Part shown: positions 53,310 through 63,345 of the stretch, piece after piece
Layout of the letters: the number at the start of each line of letters is the position of its first letter
Numbering within the stretch: position 1 is the first letter of the stretch
NCBI GenBank assembly: GCA_024195585.1
Contig: SWBL01000013.1
Location: 218,247-282,246 of the forward strand
Direction: 5' to 3'
From: Aureobasidium sp. EXF-3400
Taxonomy: Eukaryota; Ascomycota; Dothideomycetes; Dothideales; Saccotheciaceae
DNA: 64,000 bases
The notes under the pieces: generated by a model
The model's database searches: none
The model's input: only the letters and a program-made list of their open reading frames with translations
What the model was told of the DNA's origin: nothing
Position numbers and translations under genes: made by a program

Positions 53310-54191
53310 GATGGTGCGTTTGTTCTCCTTACGAGGAGTTTTCAGTCGATGTATATAGTGGCGAACGAACGCCTATTCGTGACCGAGGTATTAGGTAGAC
53401 ATGCGTCGTGAAAATAATATCAATAAATAAGAACTACAAGAATGTATGAAGTATGTACAAGAACAAGAGATAATGGGAAACATACGAATAACATTGCCCT
53501 CTGGGAGGCGATCTCCAAGGTGTCTACGATGTTTGAATGTCAACTTCGGGCAATCGCTAAACTGCATCGAGTATAGCCTCCTCGGCATTTGACCGCCGAG
53601 CGGCTTGTCGCGCGTGTCGTTTCTCCTCACGTCCATTTCATCTCGCTTAAGAAACATTATCTCAATAGACCTTTGAAGGCAACCGGCGCTGGAAAGATAA
53701 AAGCTTCCGCTCAAGGAGGTACGAACGTTTTGATCCTGCTGAAGAAACCTTCCTTCGAAAGCCAGCAACGATCACTAGATTTGCCAAGTCGTCATGACCG
53801 CTCGGCATTCGTAGTTACGTGCCGCCAAAGTGGAAGCCACAAACGCTCGTGAGAACAGACAGGCGCCACGGAAACCAGAATCGACGCGAGGAATATGCAG
53901 GACAACAAGACCAAAGCGAAGTACCTACAACATCGCTGGCTGTACAAAAGAGTTTAAAGCCAGCTTGCGTTTCGTCGTCCAACTGGCGATAAAACTGGAT
54001 CGGCCCTGGCACTTCGGAAATAACAAGAGATGCCGCGTCCACTAACTTCACGAGGCTCAAGCTAAAATACACGACCAAAAGTTGACTCGACTCTGGTAGA
54101 GCTTTTTTTCTTGTCCCGGTTGTCATTGCGATTTGTAGTCGTACATGATTGATTGCCATTTCCCGATCGCTATCAAAATACCGCATGTTGC
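53310..54191. other. intergenic stretch upstream of the ABC-A gene
   Basis: 880 bp that includes the ABC-A upstream region and the 3' flank of the Erg6-type gene. ORFs here (for example 53815-54405, minus) overlap the methyltransferase in the wrong frame. Confidence 0.5.
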
Positions 54192-55414
54192 CTACTGCAT
54201 TGGCTTTCTTCCGATGATGAGATACATCGGAGTAAAAAGGCCCTTCTTTCCACCAGCAACCAGAGCATCCGCAGCAGCAGATAACTCTCTGGCAGTCTCC
54301 GCTGTGCCAGGCGGTGCCAGCCTGACTTTCTCCATTGTGGAAAGCAGCATCTCCATTGCGGACCGACCCGCTCTCGTCATACGCAGAGCGCCGAGTATGT
54401 CCCAAACTCCGGTGGCATAGTTAATGTCGCCGCTCAATGGAGCATACCAGGGTCTCGCATCCTTGCGCTCTGCTAGGTCCTCGTCATGTAGCAGGGTGAA
54501 GCCTGCCTTCGAAAAGGCCTGTTGAGCCTCCTTTCTGGTCACCATGTTTGAGATACCGTTTCCGCGCTCGATACTATGGCGGATCGCACGGTGGGACGGA
54601 TCGCTATCGTTGTAGCGGTCTGTCATCACCCACTCGTAAATACCGACGACTGCTCCTGGCTTGGCGACACGGTACATCTGCGAGTAGACACCTTCGAGGT
54701 TTGGGGCATGACAAGTAGCTTCGATTGCATAGACAGCGTCGAAGGTATTGTCTGGGAAGCTCAAATGCTATAGTCTCGATATAAGCATACGCTCTGCAAG
54801 TGAGATGACATTGCCATCACTTACCATGAAGTTATTCTGACTGAAAGAGACCTTTTCAGAGAGGCCTCTCTTAGCTGTGAGAGCGGTCGCTCTCTCGATT
54901 TGATAGCCGTTGTTGTTTACGCCAACTACTTTGCAGCCAGCGAACGTAGCAATCTCTCTTGCCGGTCCACCGATACCACAACCCACGTCGAGTACGGTAT
55001 AGTTGTCCTTGATGCCGATCATGTGTGCGAGATAGTGTTCATGGCGAGCCAGTGCCTGGATCAATGATTCCCTCGGAGCGAATCGACAGAGATGAAACGA
55101 CTCCCCCCAGCCTTCGCAATACAGATCAGTTGCCAAATCGTAATAGCTGTGTCATGTCAGAGCTGATATAGCATAGCTTGAACCTGGTCCTGGAGAGCAT
55201 ACTTATTCACCAAGGACATGTATGAATTTTGTCTGGACTTTCGTGCTTCATCGCTGTCCTCAGCCCAGCGTTTGACGTATTCGTCTGTGACAAGACGATG
55301 AGCCTGGCGATCTTTGCGCAGCATAGAGAGGAAAGCATTGCGTTCAGTGGCCGACTTTCCGTGCATCAACTTTGTGAGTTCCTGTTCGCTGGTAGGTATA
55401 GCTGTGTTGGCCAT
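54192..55414 (-). CDS. erg6: Erg6-type sterol C-24 methyltransferase
   Basis: Exons 55414-55203, 55146-54825 and 54767-54192, introns 56 and 57 nt, 369 residues. Junctions restore LVNYYDLATDLY and FMHLSFPDNTFDAVYAIEAT, both family motifs. The sterol-binding region reads YCEGWGESFHLCRFAPRESL. SAM motif I is LDVGCGIGGPAREIA. YEWVMTD and the C-terminal PMYLIIGRKP also fit. Erg6 transfers methyl from SAM to C-24 of zymosterol-type sterols. Whether this is the housekeeping ERG6 or a cluster paralogue cannot be told from the window. It is divergently transcribed from a P450 across 574 bp, which favours a specialised role. Confidence 0.88.
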
Positions 55415-55988
55415 CGTTGGTTGTAAGAGTAAAAGGAAGGAGATGCTGGAGTCAATCTCTTCTCGCAGTAAGATATCTCTCTATTTAAGCCTTTCGAAGA
55501 TGAAGTTGTAGCCGCATATGATGTAGTCCTTTCCTATGTATGAGATCTATCGTACGACATTGCAATGTTGTCTAATGCCCACAATTCTATGGCCGATACT
55601 GCGTAACGTTTGGAACAGTCATCTGAGGTGCATGCCTCAAGGTCGTACGATTTGCCTGATCTCAAGGAAAACTGATTAGGGCCCCCAAGATCACGGCCAT
55701 TTGTCAGGCGCATCCTCTGCAGTTGAACAAGACGACATGCACTGTGGTTGGTTGTTGAGAACGGTGATATGCAACACCAGCAAAGACCAGCGTGGAGCCC
55801 TACGGAAGCCGTGGATTCCGTTGAAACGCTAATATCCCAAACTCAACTAATTATTACAAAACACACTGACGACACAAACAGGGAAAGCAAGTCGTTCAGG
55901 AGAAAATGCCGTTCTCTCCAAGAACCAATCTTAGGTTGCAACCTCTTGCATTGCTTCGTCCCTGCTGATTCCGTCGCAAGCTCCCAGG
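55415..55988. promoter_or_regulatory. bidirectional promoter region between Erg6-type and P450 genes
   Basis: 574 bp between divergent start codons, so both genes must be controlled from here. I see no obvious palindromic CGG-type Zn2Cys6 site, although unaided reading can miss spaced half-sites. Confidence 0.55.
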
Positions 55989-57803
55989 ATGGAATTGAAG
56001 CATCTCATCATCGGATTGGCGATTGCTTTTATTAGCTACGTCGTCGTAGAGCAGCGGCGGTCTAAGAAAGGCATTCAAGAGCCACCTTGTCACCCTGCAA
56101 AGATTCCACTTGTTGGGCACATCATTGGATTCGCTCGCGATGGCCTTGGATATTTTGGAAAAGCTTGGTATGTTGACGGAATAACTTATGACCTTACAGA
56201 AGAATTGAACTGACGACGATCTAGTGAGGGATCTGACGAGGCCATTGTGACGATCAATTTCCTTGTTTCTAAGGTATACTTGGTCAACAAGTCCAGTGCA
56301 GTTGCTCAAGTCCAGAGAAATGCAAAGGTCATCATATTCGACCCTTTCGTTGATTCCGCAGCGGAACGTATGGTAAATGTTTCGCGCAAAGGCTTGAAGT
56401 TGCTTATAGGCAAAGAAAACGGGGGTGGTGATCTTAATCGAAAGGTACGCTAATATTTCTCCGAGTATGCTCAACAAGTGCTGCTTGTAGCGTAAGAGTG
56501 CACAATACTTCCAGAAGGGAAACCCATTGAGAGAACGGCATCTCATGGTGTCTCCATGGCTACACCTTTGATTCGAAAAGTATTGTGCATTTTGACAACA
56601 GCAATGTGACTGTCCTTACCACATGGGAGAACCTTTATCTCAGATGACTTGCTGACCACATTGACTGTATAGATTATAAAAGCTATGCACCCTGCTCTTC
56701 TAGGTCCAGGCCTCGATATAGCGAATCGAAACATGGTCAACAACCTTGTCAAGTCAGTGAACGAGCTTGATTCCATGAACGGCAAGAGCTTCGATCTCTA
56801 CGCATGGGCTAGACATGCCATCACCATCGCAAGTACTGATGCCGTCTGGGGCGAGAAGAACCCAATTAAAGACCCCAAGATTGAAGAAGCTTTCTGGGAC
56901 TTCGAAATGAACCTGCGCCTCTTGGTAGTCAACATCTTTCCTTCGATCATCGCACGCAAGGCATACCTTGGACGAGAGAAGGTTGTGGCTGCGTTCGTAA
57001 AGTATTACAACGAGAACGGTCACAAAGTGGCTTCGGAATTGGCTCAAACGCGTTGGGATGTTCAGCACGAGAACGGCGCCAGCATTGAGGACATTTCTCG
57101 CATGGAGACCGCAACTGTGCTCGGCGTGGTGTCGAATACAACGTCCTCGTCCTTCTGGATGCTCTACGAGGTGTACTCACGCCCTGCTCTGTTGGTCCAA
57201 CTTCGCGACGAGGTTCGAGAGCACGCGCTCAAGAAGAATGAATCCGGAGAGATGATTATCGACCTCGCTGCCATCAGAGACAACTGCCCAAACCTTTTGG
57301 CCACCTTCCAGGAAGTTCTCCGCACCCGCTCGAACGTTGCACCCACACGCTTTGTGATGGACGATGTAGTGCTGAGCGACAAATATTTGTTGAAGAAAGG
57401 CCGCGTCCTCGTCATGCCTGGAATGAGCATGAACTACGAACCCAGTATCTGGGGCGACGACTCCAAAACCTTTGACCCTACACGCTTCAAGAAAGAACAT
57501 CTGAAACAGCGACCTACAAGCTTCATGTCCTTTGGCGCGTCGCCCTCCCTGTGTCCGGGAAGGCATTTCGCGAGCGGCGAGATCTTGGGTATGACAGCTA
57601 TGATGCTGTTACGCTACGACATCACTCCGGTTGGTGGAAAGTGGATTTTGCCCAAATTTTGGAAGGACGCCATTGCTGCTTCTTTGCCATCTCTTGCTGA
57701 GCCATTCAATGTCACGATCACTCCCAGGAACGAATTCGTGAACATGTCATGGGCATACGAGTCGACCGATGGTAAGGGCAAGTTCCCTTTGATCACTGGA
57801 TAG
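55989..57803 (+). CDS. cytochrome P450 monooxygenase
   Basis: Exons 55989-56167, 56225-56444 and 56673-57803, 509 residues, the usual P450 length. The N-terminus has a membrane anchor (MELKHLIIGLAIAFISYVVV), then a Pro-rich hinge leading to KIPLVGHIIGF. The K-helix ExxR is FQEVLRTRSN. The heme loop is FGASPSLCPGRHFA with the axial Cys. The I-helix region (VLGVVSNTTSSSFWMLYE) has Asn/Thr instead of the usual AGxDTT, a pattern seen in CYP7/CYP8-like enzymes, some of which act on sterols or isomerise peroxides. The second intron is 228 nt because of a foldback element. Paired head-to-head with the Erg6-type gene. Confidence 0.88.
56457..56632 (+). mobile_element. MITE-like foldback element, copy 8 (in P450 intron 2)
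   Basis: Left arm TTCTCCGAGTATGCTCAACA and GAGTGCACAATACTTCC. Right arm, inverted, TTCTCCCATGTGGTAAGG and AAAATGCACAATACTTTTCG. The shared GTGCACAATACTT or TGCACAATACTT core makes this one of the clearest copies. Confidence 0.8.
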
Positions 57804-58346
57804 CCAAATTTCATGCGAATGACCAAAATTGAACGCACCCTCCCGTATGCTAAAGACTAGAGTGTAGCGACTAAAACACACGATGTTTATCAAACAGAAG
57901 TGTGCCTACGGAAACGCCATATCATGGCGTTCCCTCACCAATGCAACTGATCGTAATATAGGATTGGTACTATACTCGGTCGGAAACATCGGGGCGTCCT
58001 CGGTACGTGCCCGTTACCGGAGGATCCATAACAAGGCGTTACTATATATCGACCGATCCCATGCTCAGACCGATTAACTTTGTTACAAAAGTTGATGACT
58101 TGTAGGTTGCTTACGCGGCGTAAGCCTCAGTCAGCCTCATTGATCATCATCAGCCTTGTTTGCTAGACCATCGTGTATAGCTGCTCTTTTCTTTTGCAAA
58201 ATGTTACTGGTGCGACTTGCTGCTGGGCGCGAGAAGAGTGGAAAATATTGTCATCTCTATGTGTGAGTCTATGCTGCCTGGGGTCGTCTCTATACATCTC
58301 ATCGTCATGCTTTTTATATTATCATGCCAATTCATGTTTTTGATCA
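57804..58346. other. intergenic stretch with foldback element
   Basis: Between the convergent P450 and Zn2Cys6 genes, with foldback copy 9 just after the P450 stop. Confidence 0.55.
57837..58000 (+). mobile_element. MITE-like foldback element, copy 9 (right end uncertain)
   Basis: The left arm is well preserved: CCCTCCCGTATGCTAAAGAC, then GTGTAGCGACTAAAACACAC. CAGAAGTGTGCC matches the family centre. The right arm is not clearly recognisable, so the end coordinate is approximate. Confidence 0.55.
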
Positions 58347-60296
58347 TCATGCAGCCCATTGTAGTCTGTGGTCAACCCTTCCATTGTTGCCTTCATCCTC
58401 CTCGACTTTGCCTCTAAATCCTGATGCAGGAGGCAATGCAGTCATACCCCTTGGCACTTGCGAGTCCAAGATATCTCCTGCTTTGGCAACAAGTGGCCTG
58501 AGATACCTTGACTCTTTGCCTCTCATCATGGACAGTTTATTAAGCATTAGATGCAAGTACTGTCTGCCTTGCACAAAGGTATCAGATGTATCGCCAGAAG
58601 ACACGTGCAAGACATCGGCAAGACAGCCAGCGATATCCGAAAGCTTCTGCTCCATGCCAATGCCATGCGAGTCTAGGACAAGAGAGTTTGCTCGTTCGGT
58701 GATGTTGACAGTGCGACGGGCAAGTTCGATAGGGTAGTCGAGGCGTCCAGTGCCTGTTTGTCCTTTATCACAGACCAAGCCATTGCTTACGCCCATCTGC
58801 CAAGCCAATACGTGTAACCATTCCCGCGATACGCTGATGTCTATCCTGGCAGTCTCTGTAATGTCGGACAGTGAGAGGGCGACCGTGTCGAGCGATCGTT
58901 GTGTTTCTGCGAGCCAAGGTTCTGAACATAGGGCTTTCCGGCGGGCGCTGCCTTTCCAGATGCTGACAAAATTGTCGTCGATGGCGGAAAAGAGGTGGGC
59001 AAGGTTCACGAAACCATGGAGAAGGCGAGGATCTTCGGATTCGAAGGCGAGAGGGAGCTCGATGGAGGGATGTAATCGACAGTTCTTGCGGCGCTGTATC
59101 GAGTATGCTCTGCGACAGTTGGTGTTAGTCAATGGAAAGGACAGACATTGTTGAGAATTCAAGCACCTTTCAGTTATGAAGAGCAACCAGTAGAGCCGTC
59201 TCCTCCACTGCGCTTCCAAGGGGTCAAGTTTGAGCATGGAGTTTTCGTCGTCCATGTCCAGATTCTCGATGAAGGATATCGATTCCTGCAGGTAGTGCCA
59301 TGCCTTTTCGCTGCTCTCCTTGTTGCCGTAATAGGCAAAGATGAAGAAGCTAGTCATGACTGTGACAGTAGTCGCGTTGCCAACGTAGTCGAATTCTCGA
59401 CGGACTCTAAGGCATTCTTCGATGAACATGTCAGCTGCTGACGTGGGTCGACCAGGCAGAGGTTCCATGTCAGGAACTGATATTGCCGCATCGAGCTGTA
59501 CAATGGTCGCAGCGCAAATGGCGCAAAGGAAGGCGTATGTTTCTGGCGGCATGTAATTGGTGGAACTGTACATGTATGGATCCAAATAGACTTGCTCATT
59601 AACCACAGGCATGATGAAATAGAGATGCTCGAAGAACAGCTGTACGTAGGGCAAGAAGCGCTGATTCGGTATCCGTGGTACGGCGGGCTGCGGCTCCAAG
59701 GAAGGCGCATAGTAATGTTGGGGTCGAGATGATTGTGCTGGCCAGAGGTGGCTCATACTTTGGTTGATAGGCAATGGAGATGGTATTGCGTAACCTTGGG
59801 TTTCCGGAGGTCCATAATAACCATAACCCGTGGTGACAGGCTCTCCAGGTGAACTTGTAGGATTCGCGTTGTCGATAGTGCTGTGCGACAATGGATTTGG
59901 AGACGAAGATGAGCTTCCATACCATTGGTTTACACCATCCTGCAGTACGACCGGACTCAAGGGGTTGTCAGAGGCAAGCGTCAGTGATTGCTGGTCGATT
60001 TTTCTCAGGGCATGCAACACTCTGGCGCTTCTCAGCCCTTTCGGACCCTTCTTCTTGGGTGCTTGAAGGTAGGCACAACGGATAGTGGCCTTTCGACAAG
60101 GGCCACAGGGACTCTCTCCATCGCAACGTACTTTGCGCTTCCTGCAGCAATCGCATGCTCGCTTGAGTGATTTTTGAGTATTTCCAGAGGCAGATTCTCC
60201 CGAGTCATTTTCAGCTGTTGTGGCCATGCACATGATCGACTCGGGAGATGGCGTGGTAGAACGGAGATCCGGGGGCCGAATGAGTCGAGGGGCCAA
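58347..60296 (-). CDS. Zn2Cys6 transcription factor with fungal MHR domain
   Basis: The frame is open for 649 residues, but a 57-nt stretch (59110-59166; GTGCTT donor, CTAAC branch site, GCAG acceptor) is almost certainly an in-frame intron. Removing it gives 630 residues and restores the family motif FITERAYSIQRRKN. The binuclear cluster is RACDCCRKRKVRCDGESPCG followed by PCRKATIRC near residues 45-75, with a linker and short basic helix (KKKGPKGLRS). The MHR region spans about 200-520. Such proteins regulate gene clusters by binding CGG half-sites. Position beside the P450/Erg6/ABC-A group suggests pathway-specific control, by inference. Confidence 0.9.
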   Translation of the reverse strand: MAPRLIRPPDLRSTTPSPESIMCMATTAENDSGESASGNTQKSLKRACDCCRKRKVRCDGESPCGPCRKATIRCAYLQAPKKKGPKGLRSARVLHALRKIDQQSLTLASDNPLSPVVLQDGVNQWYGSSSSSPNPLSHSTIDNANPTSSPGEPVTTGYGYYGPPETQGYAIPSPLPINQSMSHLWPAQSSRPQHYYAPSLEPQPAVPRIPNQRFLPYVQLFFEHLYFIMPVVNEQVYLDPYMYSSTNYMPPETYAFLCAICAATIVQLDAAISVPDMEPLPGRPTSAADMFIEECLRVRREFDYVGNATTVTVMTSFFIFAYYGNKESSEKAWHYLQESISFIENLDMDDENSMLKLDPLEAQWRRRLYWLLFITERCLNSQQCLSFPLTNTNCRRAYSIQRRKNCRLHPSIELPLAFESEDPRLLHGFVNLAHLFSAIDDNFVSIWKGSARRKALCSEPWLAETQRSLDTVALSLSDITETARIDISVSREWLHVLAWQMGVSNGLVCDKGQTGTGRLDYPIELARRTVNITERANSLVLDSHGIGMEQKLSDIAGCLADVLHVSSGDTSDTFVQGRQYLHLMLNKLSMMRGKESRYLRPLVAKAGDILDSQVPRGMTALPPASGFRGKVEEDEGNNGRVDHRLQWAA

Positions 60297-61239
60297 AAAA
60301 TGCTATCTTGCTGGCGACTTTGATCTAACAGGTCTCCAAAAACAGATAGTAAGCATGAGGGATCTGCAATAGACAACAAGCCCCGAGCGTGGTAGCACCG
60401 GGATGTTTTTGTAGGAATGGTGCAACACAAGAGATGTGAGATCTCGGACAAGGGCCTTGAGGGATGGCATGCAGTTGAAATGCGGGGAAGGAGTTTGCAA
60501 AAATGGCTGGCCAAGCCGCCGAGGGCAGGCCGAATCTACCTGCAGGCTTGCCGCAGATCGGGAACCCCAGTCTCTCGAACTGGGCCCCAACCAGGCAACC
60601 CCAACCCGGAGGAGGGTTGTCGGCACGACTTCCGTGTGCCGTGATCGAGTCCGTGCCGTCTTGAACACCTTGAGAACCATCTCTCCAGGTAGAGAGTCGT
60701 TGAGTTGAGTACATTGAAGTGAGTTTCGATGTGTAAGCGGGCGTCCTCTGATCGGTCCGGGAGCTTGAAAGTAGTGGTTGAGCACTCGTCATATAGGAGT
60801 CTTTGTTTTTTTTTCTCTCGTAACCTGGTCTAACCTCAGCATGTGATCGCGTGCTTTGTCAAGGACTGTGCTTTGCGATGAGAGCGGACGAGAGCGGACA
60901 CTCAACGCTCTGCAATAATATTAAGCCACAAGTGTCGCCTATAGTAACTGGATATGGCAGAGACTCCATGGGGTAGTCATTGCGAAATCGAAGTACAGCC
61001 TCCCCGTGTGCTAAAGACCATCAAAGTGTAGCTATAGAAATGCACAGTAATTTTGCAGAGAGCGTGACCTCCACAGAGAGAGCCCTTAGAAAGGCTGTCT
61101 CCATGACCAGAGCCATGTTCAGAACGCAACCGTGCATTTCGATGGCCTATAATGCCTCTCCTCATACCTCGGGATGAGAAACAGGTCAATTGTGAGGTCT
61201 GACAGTCTCTCACACCTCGTAGGCACAGCCTGGAATCAC
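60297..61239. other. intergenic stretch with foldback element
   Basis: Upstream region of the Zn2Cys6 gene, a GC-rich stretch without a convincing gene, and foldback copy 10 near the SDR 3' end. Confidence 0.55.
60999..61178 (+). mobile_element. MITE-like foldback element, copy 10
   Basis: A nearly consensus left arm: CCTCCCCGTGTGCTAAAGAC, then GTGTAGCTATAGAAATGCAC. The centre has GTGACCTCCACAGAGAGAG. The right arm carries CCGTGCATTTCGATGGCC. Confidence 0.75.
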
Positions 61240-62376
61240 TCAAGTCTGATGGTTTTGCTGCAGGTTGGGGTCTTCATTCTTGTCAATGTCGACAGCGGCA
61301 CTGCTAGCAACAAAGTCTTCGAGCTCTTCACTAACAGTCTTGAGCTTCTCCTTGACGGTAGCAGTACCTTCAAGACCGACAATGTGCCGAGCAGGCGGGT
61401 TGTCATGACCGCCAATTGCAGCCACAGCATGAACTGTCTCGGCCACCAGAGACTCCTTCATGCCTTTGGTCAAAGGAGCGTAAATGGTGTTAATGGTGTC
61501 AGATTGAAGCTGATCGCCAGTAGTCGGCTCATCTGAGCCTTCGAGACGGTCGAGCATGCCTGCTAGGATGTCGCGGAACAATGGAGCAGGGTTTTGGTCG
61601 GCAGCATAGGCAGGCATAGGAGGAGCAGCGGTTATACGGTTGGTCAAGACAGCAATTTCCATGTTGGGTTGTATGATGGTCATTTTGATGTTGAAGGGGG
61701 CAACCTCGTAGGCAAGACTGTCACAATAGCCTTCGATGGCCCATTGACTGGCGCAATAAATGGACATGCCCGGGGTACCCATATGGCCAGAGAGGTTGGA
61801 CAGCATGACAATATGGCCATTCCTCTTTGTGCGGAAGGTGGGCAGGATAGACTTGATGACATTGACAGGACCAAAGAAGTTTGTCTCAAACTGGTCGCGG
61901 ATAAGCGAGTGGGTGCGAGTCGTCTGTGACAGCTCCTCGACGGTGCCGATCAGAGTCTCGGAGGTGCAGCAGAACAGAATGTCGATGCGACCAAAGCTGT
62001 GGACGGCCTCTGCGATGGCGCTCTGGCACTGGCCCATGATGCGTGCGTCCAGACCGACGACCCTCAACCGACCCGACCATGTCTCCTGCTCTTTGACTTC
62101 GTCGAGAAAGTCGCGGAAGTGTGTTGACTGTTCGGCATTCTTTTCAAACTCTAGCGGAGGCACGCCGGCGACAATGTAGTCTCCATGGTCGAGGAGGTGT
62201 CGCGCCAACGAGATGCCGACGGGGGAATTGGCGCTGGTCAGGAACCACACACGCGGCGAATTGTGAGTCGGGAACTTTGGCTGTCGAGGCGGTTTAGGAT
62301 CCACCCCTGCACTTGCGCTCATCGCTCCATCGACCGAGGGTTTCTGTCTCAAGGCTTGAGAAAGGACATGGAGCAC
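61240..62376 (-). CDS. SDR-family protein with altered catalytic site
   Basis: 378 residues from the first ATG; an ATG 18 codons in (62322) is equally plausible, as the fold starts near RVWFLTSANSPVGISLARHL. The cofactor motif TSANSPVG replaces the usual TGxxxGxG glycine pattern. The catalytic Ser is likely in MLSNLSG, and the Tyr in SIYCASQWAIEGY. There YxxxK has become YxxxQ: the active-site Lys is Gln. NNAG is also absent. A long C-terminal extension of about 90 residues follows. It may bind nucleotide without classic SDR chemistry. It is the outermost gene of the accessory block; its involvement in the pathway is uncertain. Confidence 0.8.
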   Translation of the reverse strand: MLHVLSQALRQKPSVDGAMSASAGVDPKPPRQPKFPTHNSPRVWFLTSANSPVGISLARHLLDHGDYIVAGVPPLEFEKNAEQSTHFRDFLDEVKEQETWSGRLRVVGLDARIMGQCQSAIAEAVHSFGRIDILFCCTSETLIGTVEELSQTTRTHSLIRDQFETNFFGPVNVIKSILPTFRTKRNGHIVMLSNLSGHMGTPGMSIYCASQWAIEGYCDSLAYEVAPFNIKMTIIQPNMEIAVLTNRITAAPPMPAYAADQNPAPLFRDILAGMLDRLEGSDEPTTGDQLQSDTINTIYAPLTKGMKESLVAETVHAVAAIGGHDNPPARHIVGLEGTATVKEKLKTVSEELEDFVASSAAVDIDKNEDPNLQQNHQT

Positions 62377-62554
62377 GACGATCGAGGCTTGGGAACCCCA
62401 GCCAGGGTGCCCACATCTCGACCATGGTCTTGGCAGCTTTCACTGAATGATTGAGCATCTCCTTGTTAAGCAATGAGCTTTTCAACAGCCGTCACAAGTC
62501 AGAGTACTTTAATTATTCTTGACATGGCTACAGAGAGTGACAACCTGCTGCAAT

Positions 62555-63345
62555 TTATTCTCTAGGAACACAAGTACCATCTCTCCTACTACATCCGTCA
62601 GGACACTCTCCATCTCTAAACTGCCATCTAAACCACTTGTCCATCTCCTCTCCAAGCACACCCTCAACAACTTCCGTCTTAGTTGACAACCTCCAAGCCC
62701 TGTCAAAAACTTCCTGACTGCCAATCTCAATTTGTGGCCATCCTAGCTCGACTAATCGTTGGATACTGGTTCCATATACTACTTCCTTTAATCCAGCCCA
62801 TGCAATTGCTCCAGCACACATGGGACACGGCTATGATAAAATCAGCTTGATATTCATCCAACAAAGCATCCTTGAGAGAAGCATACCTCAGCAGTAGTAT
62901 ACAACGAAAAGCTCTTCCAAGCCTCCCGTGCCTCTTGCGCAGAAAACTTGAACTTTCCCTCAGGATCAGTAAGAACCCTACTACAATTCCCAGAAGCTGC
63001 CATTTCTCCATGTAGTGTGGGGTTGCCAGATTGATGGTTATCGTTTACTCCAGTACATATCAATTCTCCAAACTCTGAAGGATTGGAAAAGGAGAGTGTG
63101 TGATTGATTACAGCGGTTCCGTAGGGTGCAAATGGACAGGCAGAGATGACAAGGTTTGCTGAACTCGCTACTCGCATCCAGTGGGCTCGTGTGGATAAGG
63201 GTAAGGTATCTGAGCTTGTCTTTGCTGTTTCCGAGTCGTGTAGAGGTAGTTGGTTGAAGAGTAGGGAGTGGTGAGCTGCATGTTGTCGTGCACTCACCAC
63301 TGCTAGGAAAGCCAGACTGGAGGCAATTGGTGAGAGAAAATGCAT
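62555..63345 (-). CDS. putative secreted cytidine/nucleoside deaminase-like protein
   Basis: Exons 63345-62887 and 62830-62555 are joined over a 56-nt intron (phase 0) to give 244 residues. I chose the ATG at 63345, which starts a signal peptide (MHFLSPIASSLAFLAVVSAR); an in-frame ATG 36 codons upstream would bury it. The zinc site of the cytidine deaminase superfamily is intact: TLHGEMAA with His and catalytic Glu, then PCPMCAGAIAWAGL right after the splice junction. VVYGTSIQRLVELGW resembles tRNA-adenosine/guanine deaminase-type enzymes (TadA/CodA-like). The Cys-rich end (CPDGCSRRDGTC) could form disulphides outside the cell. The substrate is unknown; a secreted location is predicted only from the leader. 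Confidence 0.8.

Noticed and set aside
53815..54405. 196-codon minus-strand ORF
   Set aside because: Overlaps the last exon of the Erg6-type gene out of frame and has no motif.
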